From: Gemmatimonadota bacterium
Lineage (GTDB): Bacteria > Gemmatimonadota > Gemmatimonadetes > Longimicrobiales > Gaopeijiaceae
Direction: 5' to 3'
DNA: 64,000 nt
Assembly: GCA_021295815.1 (NCBI GenBank)
Contig: JAGWBQ010000010.1
Location: forward strand, 1 to 64,000
Shown: piece by piece, positions 51,672 to 59,047 of the stretch
Position numbering within the stretch: the first letter of the stretch is position 1
How the letters are laid out: each line of letters opens with the position of its first letter
Notes under the pieces: model-generated
Database searches by the model: none
Seen by the model: only the letters and a program-made list of their open reading frames with translations
Told to the model about the DNA's origin: nothing
Made by a program: the position numbers and the translations under genes

Positions 51672-52270
51672 CAGGTCACTTGGACGACGGGGTAGGCAAT
51701 CCAACCACAGTAACCGTAGTCGCATACGAGCACCTGAAATGACAACGAGGGGCCGATCGTGAAGGGCCCGATGGTGATCCCGACCGAGACGACAGTGACC
51801 AAGTGTTGATCCTGTAGATAGCACGTGTGCTCGTAATCCATCCCTTCACCACTCATGGCGGCCAGATCAAACCACATCCAGAAGTCGACATTTGCCAGAC
51901 TCTTCTCTTCCTCGCATACCCCCAAGCTGGAGGCCAGAGCAGCGCTTCCGGTTGTCGTTGCCTTGAAAGCGTGGGGCGCGGCACCGGCAGACTCTGTGTC
52001 AGAAACCTCAACGTCGTCACGGGCATCAATGTCACGGACATCGGCGCACACCGCAGGAGCCACATCCACGACGGCCACCGCAGTTCCGCGAGCGGGAGCA
52101 ATCCCGCCGGGCAGCAAGCCCAGCGTCGCATCAGAGACCGGTGGGATGGCCTCGTCGACCGCGAGCGGAGGATCGGTGAACCGGGCGGTGACCCGGTGGT
52201 CCTGCACGGCTGCGGAGAAGGCATCGGCGGGAGCGCCGATGAGCGGGAGGAGGGCGATCACGGCGAGCAT
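51671..52270 (-). CDS. small secreted protein, conserved N-half and variable C-half (unit 4)
   Basis: 199 residues from ATG 52270: LAVIALLPLIGAPADAFSA signal peptide, then VQDHRVTARFTDPPLAVDEA, IPPVSDA and RGTAVAVVD, matching the unit 3 protein at 20650. The C-terminal ~110 residues are different: beta-rich, with Cys in LGVCEEEKS, EHTCYLQD and VLVCDYGYCGW. The conserved upstream leader (52294-52329) stops out of frame; one more C in its ten-base poly-C run would fuse leader and this protein into one longer signal peptide. Followed directly by propeller g. Confidence 0.65.
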   Translation of the reverse strand: MLAVIALLPLIGAPADAFSAAVQDHRVTARFTDPPLAVDEAIPPVSDATLGLLPGGIAPARGTAVAVVDVAPAVCADVRDIDARDDVEVSDTESAGAAPHAFKATTTGSAALASSLGVCEEEKSLANVDFWMWFDLAAMSGEGMDYEHTCYLQDQHLVTVVSVGITIGPFTIGPSLSFQVLVCDYGYCGWIAYPVVQVT

Positions 52271-52293
52271 GATCGGACGGATGAGCCAGCCGG

Positions 52294-52329
52294 TCAGCTC
52301 ATTTGCGGGGGGGGGGCGAAAAATTGCAT
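52294..52329 (-). CDS. leader peptide D with ten-base poly-C tract
   Basis: ATG 52329 behind GGGAGATGAC encodes MQFFAPPPQMS and stops at TGA 52294. The C-run occupies 52307-52316 (G on the plus strand). With eight or eleven C the frame continues through NELTGWLIRPIMLAVIALLP into the secreted protein. Copy A has nine C but a two-base difference after the run, leaving NELTGWL in frame. Confidence 0.5.
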   Translation of the reverse strand: MQFFAPPPQMS

Positions 52330-52475
52330 GTCATCTCCCGGGCATTCGGCCCAAGCAGAAGGTGGTGACGGTTCGAAGGTCGGGATGACCATCGAAATTG
52401 CCGCGAGGATCGTAACAGGTTCTCTCCAGAGTGGCAAGAGCCGTGGTTTCGGATGTGTGCCGTATGCCGTAAACG
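52330..52475 (-). promoter_or_regulatory. promoter-leader cassette D
   Basis: Most diverged copy. The upstream block CACACATCCGAAACCACGG and TTGCCA (52437-52432), 17 bases, TACGAT (52414-52409), then the leader ATGGTCATCCCGACCTTCG and CACCACCTTCTGCTTGGGC shared with copies A and C. It drives unit 4 on the minus strand. Confidence 0.65.
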
Positions 52476-52642
52476 AAAGGGGTGGTCCTTCGATCTGCAC
52501 CGCGCGCCAGGACTCGTCCGTCGGCCGCGCAACAGCACCAAAGCGCAGGGGCACACGACGGCCCCCATCCAAGATCATACCATCCTTCGACTACGACGCC
52601 CCCTTGACGTCCGGCTCGCCGGATCGTTTCCTTTACTTGAGC

Positions 52643-52678
52643 ATAAGACCGTCCGCGTCCATAAGACCGTCCGCGTCC
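52643..52678 (+). repeat. two perfect tandem copies of an 18-bp unit
   Basis: ATAAGACCGTCCGCGTCC occurs at 52643-52660 and again at 52661-52678, 54 bases before the amidohydrolase start. It may be an operator or a slippage product. The rest of 52476-52642 shows no clear gene; a TTGACG at 52604 lacks a good -10. Confidence 0.8.
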
Positions 52679-52731
52679 GTCGCGAGCCGGCGATTCCCAG
52701 GGGGTTCCGCTCCCGCCACGAGAGGATCACC

Positions 52732-53871
52732 ATGTCGAGAACCCGGTGCCTGACACTACTCGCCGCCTCGTGTCTCCTTGGCTGCGCCGATGCCGAAGCC
52801 GGCGAGGCCCTGCCCGCCAGCTCGCCGCCGCCGCAGGACGTCACCGTGGTGGAGTACGAGCCGCGCAACACCCTGGTCGTTCCGGAGAACCCCGTGACCC
52901 GGGCGCGCTTTCCCTTCGTCGACGTCCACGGACATCAGCGCGGCGGTTCGATGACGGCGGAGGCCGTCGGAGGCCTGGTCGCGGAGATGGACGAGCTCAA
53001 CATGGCCGTGATGGTGAACCTGTCGGGCGGCACCGGCCCCGAGCTCGTGAACGGTTTGTCCAACATGGCGGGTCGTCATCCGGGAAGATTCGTATTCTTC
53101 GCCAACACGACCTTCTTCGGGGTGGGCGAGGCGGACTGGGGCGAGCGAGCGGCAGCCCGGCTCGAGGAGGACGTGAGCAACGGCGCCGCCGGCCTCAAGA
53201 TCTTCAAGGGACTCGGCATGGCGGATCGCGACATTGCAGGTGACCGGATCCCGGTCGACGATCCGCGCCTGGTCCCGCTCTGGGACAAGGCGGGCGAACT
53301 CGGCATTCCGGTGCTGATCCACTCGGCCGACCCGGCTGAATTCTGGCAGCCCCACGACCGCTTCAACGAACGCTGGCTCGAGCTCCGTCTCCGCCCCAGA
53401 CGCATCCGACCGCCTGACCGCTTCCCGTCCTTCGAGCAAATCATCGGGGAGCAGCACAACCTCTTCCGCAACCATCCTGAAACCAACTTCATCGCCGCCC
53501 ATCTGGGGTGGCTGGGGCACGATCTCGAGCGGTTGGGCCGGATCCTCGACGAGATCCCCAACATGTACGTCGGGCTCGGGGCCGTGGTCTACGAACTGGG
53601 CCGCCAGCCCCGGTTCGCCCGCGAGTGGCTGATCGAGTATCAGGACAGGGTGCTCATGGGCAAGGATTCCTACAACCAGGAGGAGTTCCACACCTATTTT
53701 CGCGTCTTCGAGACGGAAGACGACTACTTCGACTACTATCGTCGCTATCACGCGTTCTGGCAGATGTACGGGCTGGGGCTGCCCGACTCCGTGCTCAGGA
53801 AGATCTACTACGAGAACGCTCTCAGGATCGTTCCCGGGCTCGACCGCAGCCTCTTTCCCGGGACAGGTTGA
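52732..53871 (+). CDS. amidohydrolase (Amidohydro_2-like) lipoprotein
   Basis: 379 residues; ATG 52732 has GAGAGG 6 bases upstream. Lipobox ASCLLGC. TIM-barrel metal ligands: VDVHGH (HxH), VLIHSADP, IAAHLGWLGHD and a late Asp in MGKDSYNQEEF. These enzymes hydrolyse or decarboxylate small cyclic or aromatic substrates; the actual one is unknown. The lipid anchor places it outside the cytoplasm. It ends four bases before the membrane-protein gene of the MoxR locus and may be co-transcribed with it. Confidence 0.8.
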   Translation: MSRTRCLTLLAASCLLGCADAEAGEALPASSPPPQDVTVVEYEPRNTLVVPENPVTRARFPFVDVHGHQRGGSMTAEAVGGLVAEMDELNMAVMVNLSGGTGPELVNGLSNMAGRHPGRFVFFANTTFFGVGEADWGERAAARLEEDVSNGAAGLKIFKGLGMADRDIAGDRIPVDDPRLVPLWDKAGELGIPVLIHSADPAEFWQPHDRFNERWLELRLRPRRIRPPDRFPSFEQIIGEQHNLFRNHPETNFIAAHLGWLGHDLERLGRILDEIPNMYVGLGAVVYELGRQPRFAREWLIEYQDRVLMGKDSYNQEEFHTYFRVFETEDDYFDYYRRYHAFWQMYGLGLPDSVLRKIYYENALRIVPGLDRSLFPGTG

Positions 53872-53875
53872 CCGC

Positions 53876-54826
53876 ATGTCCATTCTCCCCATGCGTCCGC
53901 TCGGCTTCGGCGAAGTCCTCGACGGCGCCATTCAGCTCTATCGGAGGGATTTCTGGCGTTACTACCTCATCGGTCTGATCGCCACCTTCGCAAGCTTCCT
54001 GATGGGCGCGTTCATAGATGTTTCCACGTTGATGGAAGCCTTGGCGGCGATGACGATCATGAGCGAGTCGGAGGAGCCGGATTTCCAAACGATGGCCTCG
54101 ATTCTGTCGGACCTGGTTCCGGTGTTCCTCGCCGGCCTCGTGTCGAGCCTGCTGACCTGGTACTCCGTGCTGGCGACCACCGCCGCCATGGCCGACAGGG
54201 TGGAGGGTGGCTCGGTGAACGTCGGGAGGGCCTTCGTCACCGCCCTCGAACGAACGCCCAGCGCTTTGGGGGCGACCCTGACCATCATCGTCGCGGGCCT
54301 CGTCGTCATGGTCGTCTTCGGGCTCTTTGCGTTCCTTGTGACAGCGATACTAGCCGGCACGGGCACGGTCGGAGTGATCGCGGTAGTGGTGATCGTCGTC
54401 ATCGGGATGGCGATCGGTCTGCTGATGACCATGCTCGGCGCAGGTCTCAGCGTCGCCGTCCTGCCGCCGGTGGTTGTCGAAAAATGCGGGCCCTTCGCGG
54501 CCATCGGGCGCCTCTTCTCCCTGGCCAGAGGCAGTTGGCTCAAGGTGATCGGGGTGATGGTCGTCAGTCTGGTCGTCCTGTGGCTCGTGACCACCGCAGC
54601 ATCCCTGTTCACCGGGTTGCCGGTGATCTTCTCGACCCCGGAGGACTATGACGTCGGCCCCTTGCAGTGGGCGCTCGCGAACGCCGCCGCCTATGTCGTC
54701 ACGCCCCTCGCCCTCCCCTTCCTCGCCGGTGGCTTTCTGGTGCTCTTCCACGATCTCAGGGTGAGGTCGGAAGGGTTCGATATCGAGATGATGGCCGGGT
54801 CGATCGCTTCTCGGGACGAGCGGTGA
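53876..54826 (+). CDS. integral membrane protein of the MoxR/DUF58 locus
   Basis: 316 residues. After LGFGEVLDGAIQLYRRDFWR come about six spans (YYLIGLIATFASFLMGAFID, FLAGLVSSLLTWYSVLATTA, LGATLTIIVAGLVVMVVFGL, GVIAVVVIVVIGMAIGLLMT, VIGVMVVSLVVLWLVTTAAS, YVVTPLALPFLAGGFLVLFH). Its opening, LGEVLDGAIQLYRR, is typical of glycerophosphoryl-diester-phosphodiesterase-like membrane domains without the catalytic part. Overlaps the DUF4129 gene by four bases. Function unknown. Confidence 0.75.
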   Translation: MSILPMRPLGFGEVLDGAIQLYRRDFWRYYLIGLIATFASFLMGAFIDVSTLMEALAAMTIMSESEEPDFQTMASILSDLVPVFLAGLVSSLLTWYSVLATTAAMADRVEGGSVNVGRAFVTALERTPSALGATLTIIVAGLVVMVVFGLFAFLVTAILAGTGTVGVIAVVVIVVIGMAIGLLMTMLGAGLSVAVLPPVVVEKCGPFAAIGRLFSLARGSWLKVIGVMVVSLVVLWLVTTAASLFTGLPVIFSTPEDYDVGPLQWALANAAAYVVTPLALPFLAGGFLVLFHDLRVRSEGFDIEMMAGSIASRDER

Positions 54827-55467
54827 CCGCATTGGCGCAAGCCGCTCGGGAGCTTCCTTCCGCCGACGAGGTTCAGGGAGCGATTCGGGAGATCACCGCC
54901 TCGGGGGAATTTGCCAGTGCGGACCAGGGAACCTCCTCGGTTGGGGAATGGATTCTGGAGAAGCTCAACCAGCTCTGGGAGTGGTTCGTCGAGGTCGGCC
55001 AAGGCTCGCCGTGGAGATTCGTCGTGGTGTTCGCGGTGATCCTGGCGGTGGTGGCCATCGTCTGGACGGTGGTGAGCCGGCATGCGCCGAGGCTCCGCGG
55101 CCGGACGCCGAGCTTCGAGGAGCGGGAGCTTCCCATGACCTCCGAGGAGTGGTTCGCACGGGCGGCCAAGCTTGCGGAGGAGGGTGAGTGGCGGCAGGCG
55201 GCCTCCGCCGTCTACCGAGGCTCCCTTCTCATCCTTGAGAAGCGCGGATACCTGAGTTTCCACAGCTCGAAGACCCCCGGGGACTACATCCGCGAGATTG
55301 GGCGTGGAAGCGGGAGCTCCGCAGTTGGATTCATCGAGCGTTTCCAGGTGTTCTCCTTCGGAGCCGAGCCTCCGAACGGCCGGGACTATCGGACCTTGAT
55401 ACGGGCAGCGCGGGAGTCCGGCTGTCTGACGGCAGCCGTCTCGTCCCGTGAGAAGTCGCAGGTTTGA
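54823..55467 (+). CDS. DUF4129 domain membrane protein
   Basis: 214 residues from GTG 54823 (GTGA overlap). One span (WRFVVVFAVILAVVAIVWTV) with an N-terminal outside segment, then a cytosolic DUF4129 domain: EWFARAAKLAEEGEWRQAAS, VYRGSLLILEKRGYLSFHSS, KTPGDYIREI and FIERFQVFSFGAEPPNGRDY. It is a standing member of MoxR/DUF58 clusters, with an unknown structural role. The TTGA at its end overlaps the DUF4350 start. Confidence 0.82.
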   Translation: MTALAQAARELPSADEVQGAIREITASGEFASADQGTSSVGEWILEKLNQLWEWFVEVGQGSPWRFVVVFAVILAVVAIVWTVVSRHAPRLRGRTPSFEERELPMTSEEWFARAAKLAEEGEWRQAASAVYRGSLLILEKRGYLSFHSSKTPGDYIREIGRGSGSSAVGFIERFQVFSFGAEPPNGRDYRTLIRAARESGCLTAAVSSREKSQV

Positions 55468-56696
55468 GTGCGCTCAGGAAGGCCGGCTCCACCCCGACCT
55501 TCTGGGTCGGGGCGATCGTGCTGGCGACCCTGGCGATCGCCCTCCTGGTTCGTCCGTCCACGGGAAGGACCGATCGCGAACTGCGCAGCTCCTTTCGCAC
55601 ATCGCCGGACGGCGTCGCAGCCTTGTTCCGTTCGTTGGAGCGCTTCGGGGTAAACGCCGCTCCCCGGCTCACACCGCTTGTCGAAGCGGATCCGGTGCGA
55701 GGCACCATCGTATTGCTCGAGCCCGTCGTATTTCCGAGCCCCAGAGAGGCGCGAGCGCTGCTCCACCACGTTCGTGCCGGAGGCACGCTGCTCTACGCTC
55801 CGCGAGCGCGGACTTCGTTGCAGGAATTCGGCCGGATGGCGGTCACTCCCCTCATGGATTCGCTGGGCATCGAACATCGATTCAATAACGCGTACGAGCG
55901 GCTGACCGAGGCGACCTTCAGCGATCCGGTCTGGGAAGACCATCCTCTGACCGACGGACTGCCGTCGGCCCACCGCCCCCGTCATGTGATCTCGCTGAAC
56001 GACGAAGAGGGCGAGACGACCGATCTGCTGACGGCCGAATCCACGGACGGGCGACGCGATTACGGCGCGGAGTGGAGCGTCGTGTCCGAAATCGGGATGG
56101 GCGCGGGACGGGTGGTCGTCTTCGCGGAGAGCGCCGGCCTCTCGAACGGCGAGGCTGCGGAAGACCCGCTGGCGGCCCTGTTCGTGCGTGCCGCAGTCGC
56201 CTACACGGAGCCCGCCGACACAGTCTTCTTCGACGAGTACCACCTAGGAATCGGCACCTTGAGGAGCCGAGCCGAGATCGTAACCGGCTTTTTCACAGGG
56301 AGCCCGGGCGGACGAGCCCTGCTCCAGCTTGTGCTCATCGGCGCCCTGGCTCTGGCCTGCGCAGGCTTGCGCTTCGGGTCCCCCACGCCCGCCGTAGCGC
56401 CGCCGGACCGCGAACGCCGCTCGCCGCTGGAACATGCCGACGCGCTGGGCGATCTGTACCGGAAGTCCGGTGCGTCGAGGACGGCGGGACTGCTGCTGGT
56501 CAGCCGTCTGGCGCGGGTCTCCCGTCTGAGTCCGCCGCGCAACCGGAAGCAGGCGAGGGAACTCCTCGACCGCGTCGACCGCCGGGGAGACGTCACCCTC
56601 GATTCGGTCAAAGCCGACCTGCACGCGTCCAAGCCCGACCTCGTTCGGATGAGCGCGGGTATCGACAAGTACATCGCCTGGAGGAACACCAAGTGA
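55464..56696 (+). CDS. DUF4350 domain membrane protein
   Basis: 410 residues starting at TTG 55464 inside the TTGA overlap. A span at the N-terminus (FWVGAIVLATLAIALLVRPS), then a GATase1-like DUF4350 domain (SPDGVAALFRSLERFGVNAA, GTIVLLEPVVFPSPREARAL, GAGRVVVFAESAGLSN, FFDEYHLGIG) and a second span (LLQLVLIGALALACAGLRFG). The DEYH and VVFAES motifs match the family. Overlaps moxR by four bases. Confidence 0.82.
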   Translation: MSALRKAGSTPTFWVGAIVLATLAIALLVRPSTGRTDRELRSSFRTSPDGVAALFRSLERFGVNAAPRLTPLVEADPVRGTIVLLEPVVFPSPREARALLHHVRAGGTLLYAPRARTSLQEFGRMAVTPLMDSLGIEHRFNNAYERLTEATFSDPVWEDHPLTDGLPSAHRPRHVISLNDEEGETTDLLTAESTDGRRDYGAEWSVVSEIGMGAGRVVVFAESAGLSNGEAAEDPLAALFVRAAVAYTEPADTVFFDEYHLGIGTLRSRAEIVTGFFTGSPGGRALLQLVLIGALALACAGLRFGSPTPAVAPPDRERRSPLEHADALGDLYRKSGASRTAGLLLVSRLARVSRLSPPRNRKQARELLDRVDRRGDVTLDSVKADLHASKPDLVRMSAGIDKYIAWRNTK

Positions 56697-57709
56697 GAGA
56701 CACCGAATCCACCATCCCCTCCGACCTCGAGCAGGCTCTTCCGCAGGATGTCGCGGGGGAGCCTCGGGTGACGGGAGCCGAAACCGCCGTCCGTCTTCTC
56801 GAGCAGCTCGACAGCGTGGTGCTCGGACAGGAGCGCACCCTCAGACAAATGATGGTCACGCTGCTCGCCCGCGGCCACGCTCTTCTGGAAGGTGTCCCTG
56901 GAACAGGCAAGACGCTGGCCGTGCGCACGCTCGCCGAAGGGATCGGGATAGATTTCGGACGCGTGCAGTTCACGCCCGATCTCATGCCAAGCGATCTCGT
57001 GGGTACGAGCGTTCTCGACGAGGCCGACTTCATTTACAAGCCGGGACCCGTCTTCGCCGACCTTCTGTTGGCAGACGAGGTGAACCGCGCCCCGCCCAAG
57101 ACCCAGGCCGCCCTGCTCGAGGCGATGGAGGAGCGACAGGTCACGGTGGACGGCGGAACCCGCGCGCTCCCCGCGCCGTTCACCGTCTTCGCCACCCAGA
57201 ACCCGGTGGAATACGAAGGTACCTATCCGCTGCCCGAGGCGCAGGTGGACCGGTTCCTGATGAAGATCGTCGTCGACTATCCGCCCGAGGAGGCCGAACG
57301 CGACATTCTGCGCCGATACGAGGAAGGATTTCGGGCCGACGACGAGCGGACGTTCGGGCTGGACGCTCCCGTCAGCGCGGACGCGCTCCTGGCCATGCGC
57401 GGCGCGGTCGGGACCATACACATGGAAGAGCGGGTTCGGAACTACATCACCGACATCGTGCGGGCCACGCGCGAGGACGCCGCCTTCGCCCTGGGCGCCA
57501 GTCCGCGGGCCGGAGTCGCCCTCTTCCAGGCCGCCCGCGCCGAAGCCTTCCTCAACGGTCGCGACTTCGCGATCCCGGACGACGTGAAGTCGCTGAGCTT
57601 CCCGGTTCTTCGCCACCGCGTGGTCCTCACGGCCGAGGCGGAGGTGGAGGGGCGTACCTCCGACGAGGAGCTCGAAGCCCTGCTCGGCACGTTGGAGGCG
57701 CCGAAGTAG
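56693..57709 (+). CDS. moxR: MoxR-family AAA+ ATPase
   Basis: 338 residues from GTG 56693. Walker A GVPGTGKT at 67-74, Walker B LLLADEVNRAPPKTQAALLE, sensor region FTVFATQNPVEYEGTYPLPE, arginine finger in QVDRFLMKI. MoxR chaperone ATPases work with DUF58 or VWA proteins to mature or activate envelope complexes; here the DUF58 partner is the next gene, 18 bases on. Confidence 0.93.
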   Translation: MRDTESTIPSDLEQALPQDVAGEPRVTGAETAVRLLEQLDSVVLGQERTLRQMMVTLLARGHALLEGVPGTGKTLAVRTLAEGIGIDFGRVQFTPDLMPSDLVGTSVLDEADFIYKPGPVFADLLLADEVNRAPPKTQAALLEAMEERQVTVDGGTRALPAPFTVFATQNPVEYEGTYPLPEAQVDRFLMKIVVDYPPEEAERDILRRYEEGFRADDERTFGLDAPVSADALLAMRGAVGTIHMEERVRNYITDIVRATREDAAFALGASPRAGVALFQAARAEAFLNGRDFAIPDDVKSLSFPVLRHRVVLTAEAEVEGRTSDEELEALLGTLEAPK

Positions 57710-57727
57710 GGTGCGTCGGGTACCCGA

Positions 57728-59047
57728 GTGAAGATCGAGTTCGTACCCAGCGCAAGGGGCCTGGCGCTGCTGGCCGGAGCGTCTCTCCTCTTCTTGGTGA
57801 GCGTTCCGGCGGCGCTGCTGGCGGACGCGGCCATACTATGGCTCATCTGGCTCGACGCCAGCCGAGTCCGGCCGCCGCGCGCGAGCAGGACGCCACCCCG
57901 GATCTCGGCTCTGGCGACGGTTTCGGAAGTGAAGGTCCGGGTCGACAACCCGGCGGCGCGAGCGGCGCTGGCTCTCGTTACCGACGACCTCGACGCCTGC
58001 CTGCGACGCCTGCCGGATCGGGCTGACGAGGACGAATGGGAGCGCGGCAAGCGCGTGGAGCTTCCGGCCGGAGGAGGCGTGGATCTCGTCTACCGCGTGG
58101 AGCCGAGAACGCGTGGTCACCTGACCTTGGGAGACATCCACCTCCGGACGCTCGGACGCCTGGGGCTGGCCTGGCGGAGGTCGCGGACCCCGGCCAGTCA
58201 CACGCTCCGGGTCCAGCCCGGAATCGAGGATCTACTCCGAGACAGGAGCGCGCACGCGCTGAAACGGCTGAGGGCTCCCGGTCAGCGCAGGGTCCGTCTC
58301 TGGGGTGAAGGACGAGAGTTCGAAAGCCTGCGCGACTACGCTCGCGGCGACGACCCGCGCACGATCGATTGGAAGGCGACGGCCCGACGACGAAAGCACG
58401 TGGTGCGCAACTACGAGGCGGAGCGGAGCCAGAATATCGTGATCGCCATCGACTCGGGGCGACTGATGCGGGAACGGCTCTCGACCAAGCGCGAGAGGAT
58501 AGACTACGCGCTGGCGGCAAGCATGATGCTCGCAAGTCGGGCTCAGCGCTACGGCGACCGCGTCGGCCTCATGGTCTTCGACGACCGCATCCGCCACATA
58601 TCGCCCCCTCGGCGCGTGAAGCCCGCGGCCATGGCGGCGGTTCTGGCCGGAGCGGAGACGAGCACCGCCGAGCCCAACTACCCGATGGCTTTCGCAACCC
58701 TGGGCCGCACCTTCCGCAAGCGTTCGCTCGTGGTCCTTTTCTGCGACGTGGTGGACGGAGCCGTCTCCAGGGCCCTGACCGCCTCTTTCGCGCGGACCAC
58801 GCGTGGCCACCTGCCGCTCGCGGTCGCCATCCGCAACCCCATGCTCGAGGAGGCCGCCGCTCGCCCGGTCGCCCGGAAAGCCGCAGCGTACCGCCGAGCC
58901 GCAGCCGAAGAGCTGCTCCAGGCCCGACGCGACGCCCTGACGGTCATGCGGCGCACCGGCATACTCGTGGTGGACACCCTTCCCGGCGAGGCCTTGGTGA
59001 ACACCCTCGACAAGTACGTCGAGATCAAGGAGCGCGGGCTGCTCTGA
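57728..59047 (+). CDS. DUF58 domain protein
   Basis: 439 residues from GTG 57728. N-terminal membrane hairpin (LALLAGASLLFLVSVPAALL, ADAAILWLIWL), then EGREFESLRDYARGDDPRTI, DWKATARRRKHVVRNYEAER and SQNIVIAIDSGRLM, the DUF58 core with a VWA-like fold; the MIDAS DxSxS is DSGRL, degenerate. It is the usual client or partner of MoxR. Its last 23 bases overlap the convergent RDD-SpoIIM gene. Confidence 0.88.
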   Translation: MKIEFVPSARGLALLAGASLLFLVSVPAALLADAAILWLIWLDASRVRPPRASRTPPRISALATVSEVKVRVDNPAARAALALVTDDLDACLRRLPDRADEDEWERGKRVELPAGGGVDLVYRVEPRTRGHLTLGDIHLRTLGRLGLAWRRSRTPASHTLRVQPGIEDLLRDRSAHALKRLRAPGQRRVRLWGEGREFESLRDYARGDDPRTIDWKATARRRKHVVRNYEAERSQNIVIAIDSGRLMRERLSTKRERIDYALAASMMLASRAQRYGDRVGLMVFDDRIRHISPPRRVKPAAMAAVLAGAETSTAEPNYPMAFATLGRTFRKRSLVVLFCDVVDGAVSRALTASFARTTRGHLPLAVAIRNPMLEEAAARPVARKAAAYRRAAAEELLQARRDALTVMRRTGILVVDTLPGEALVNTLDKYVEIKERGLL

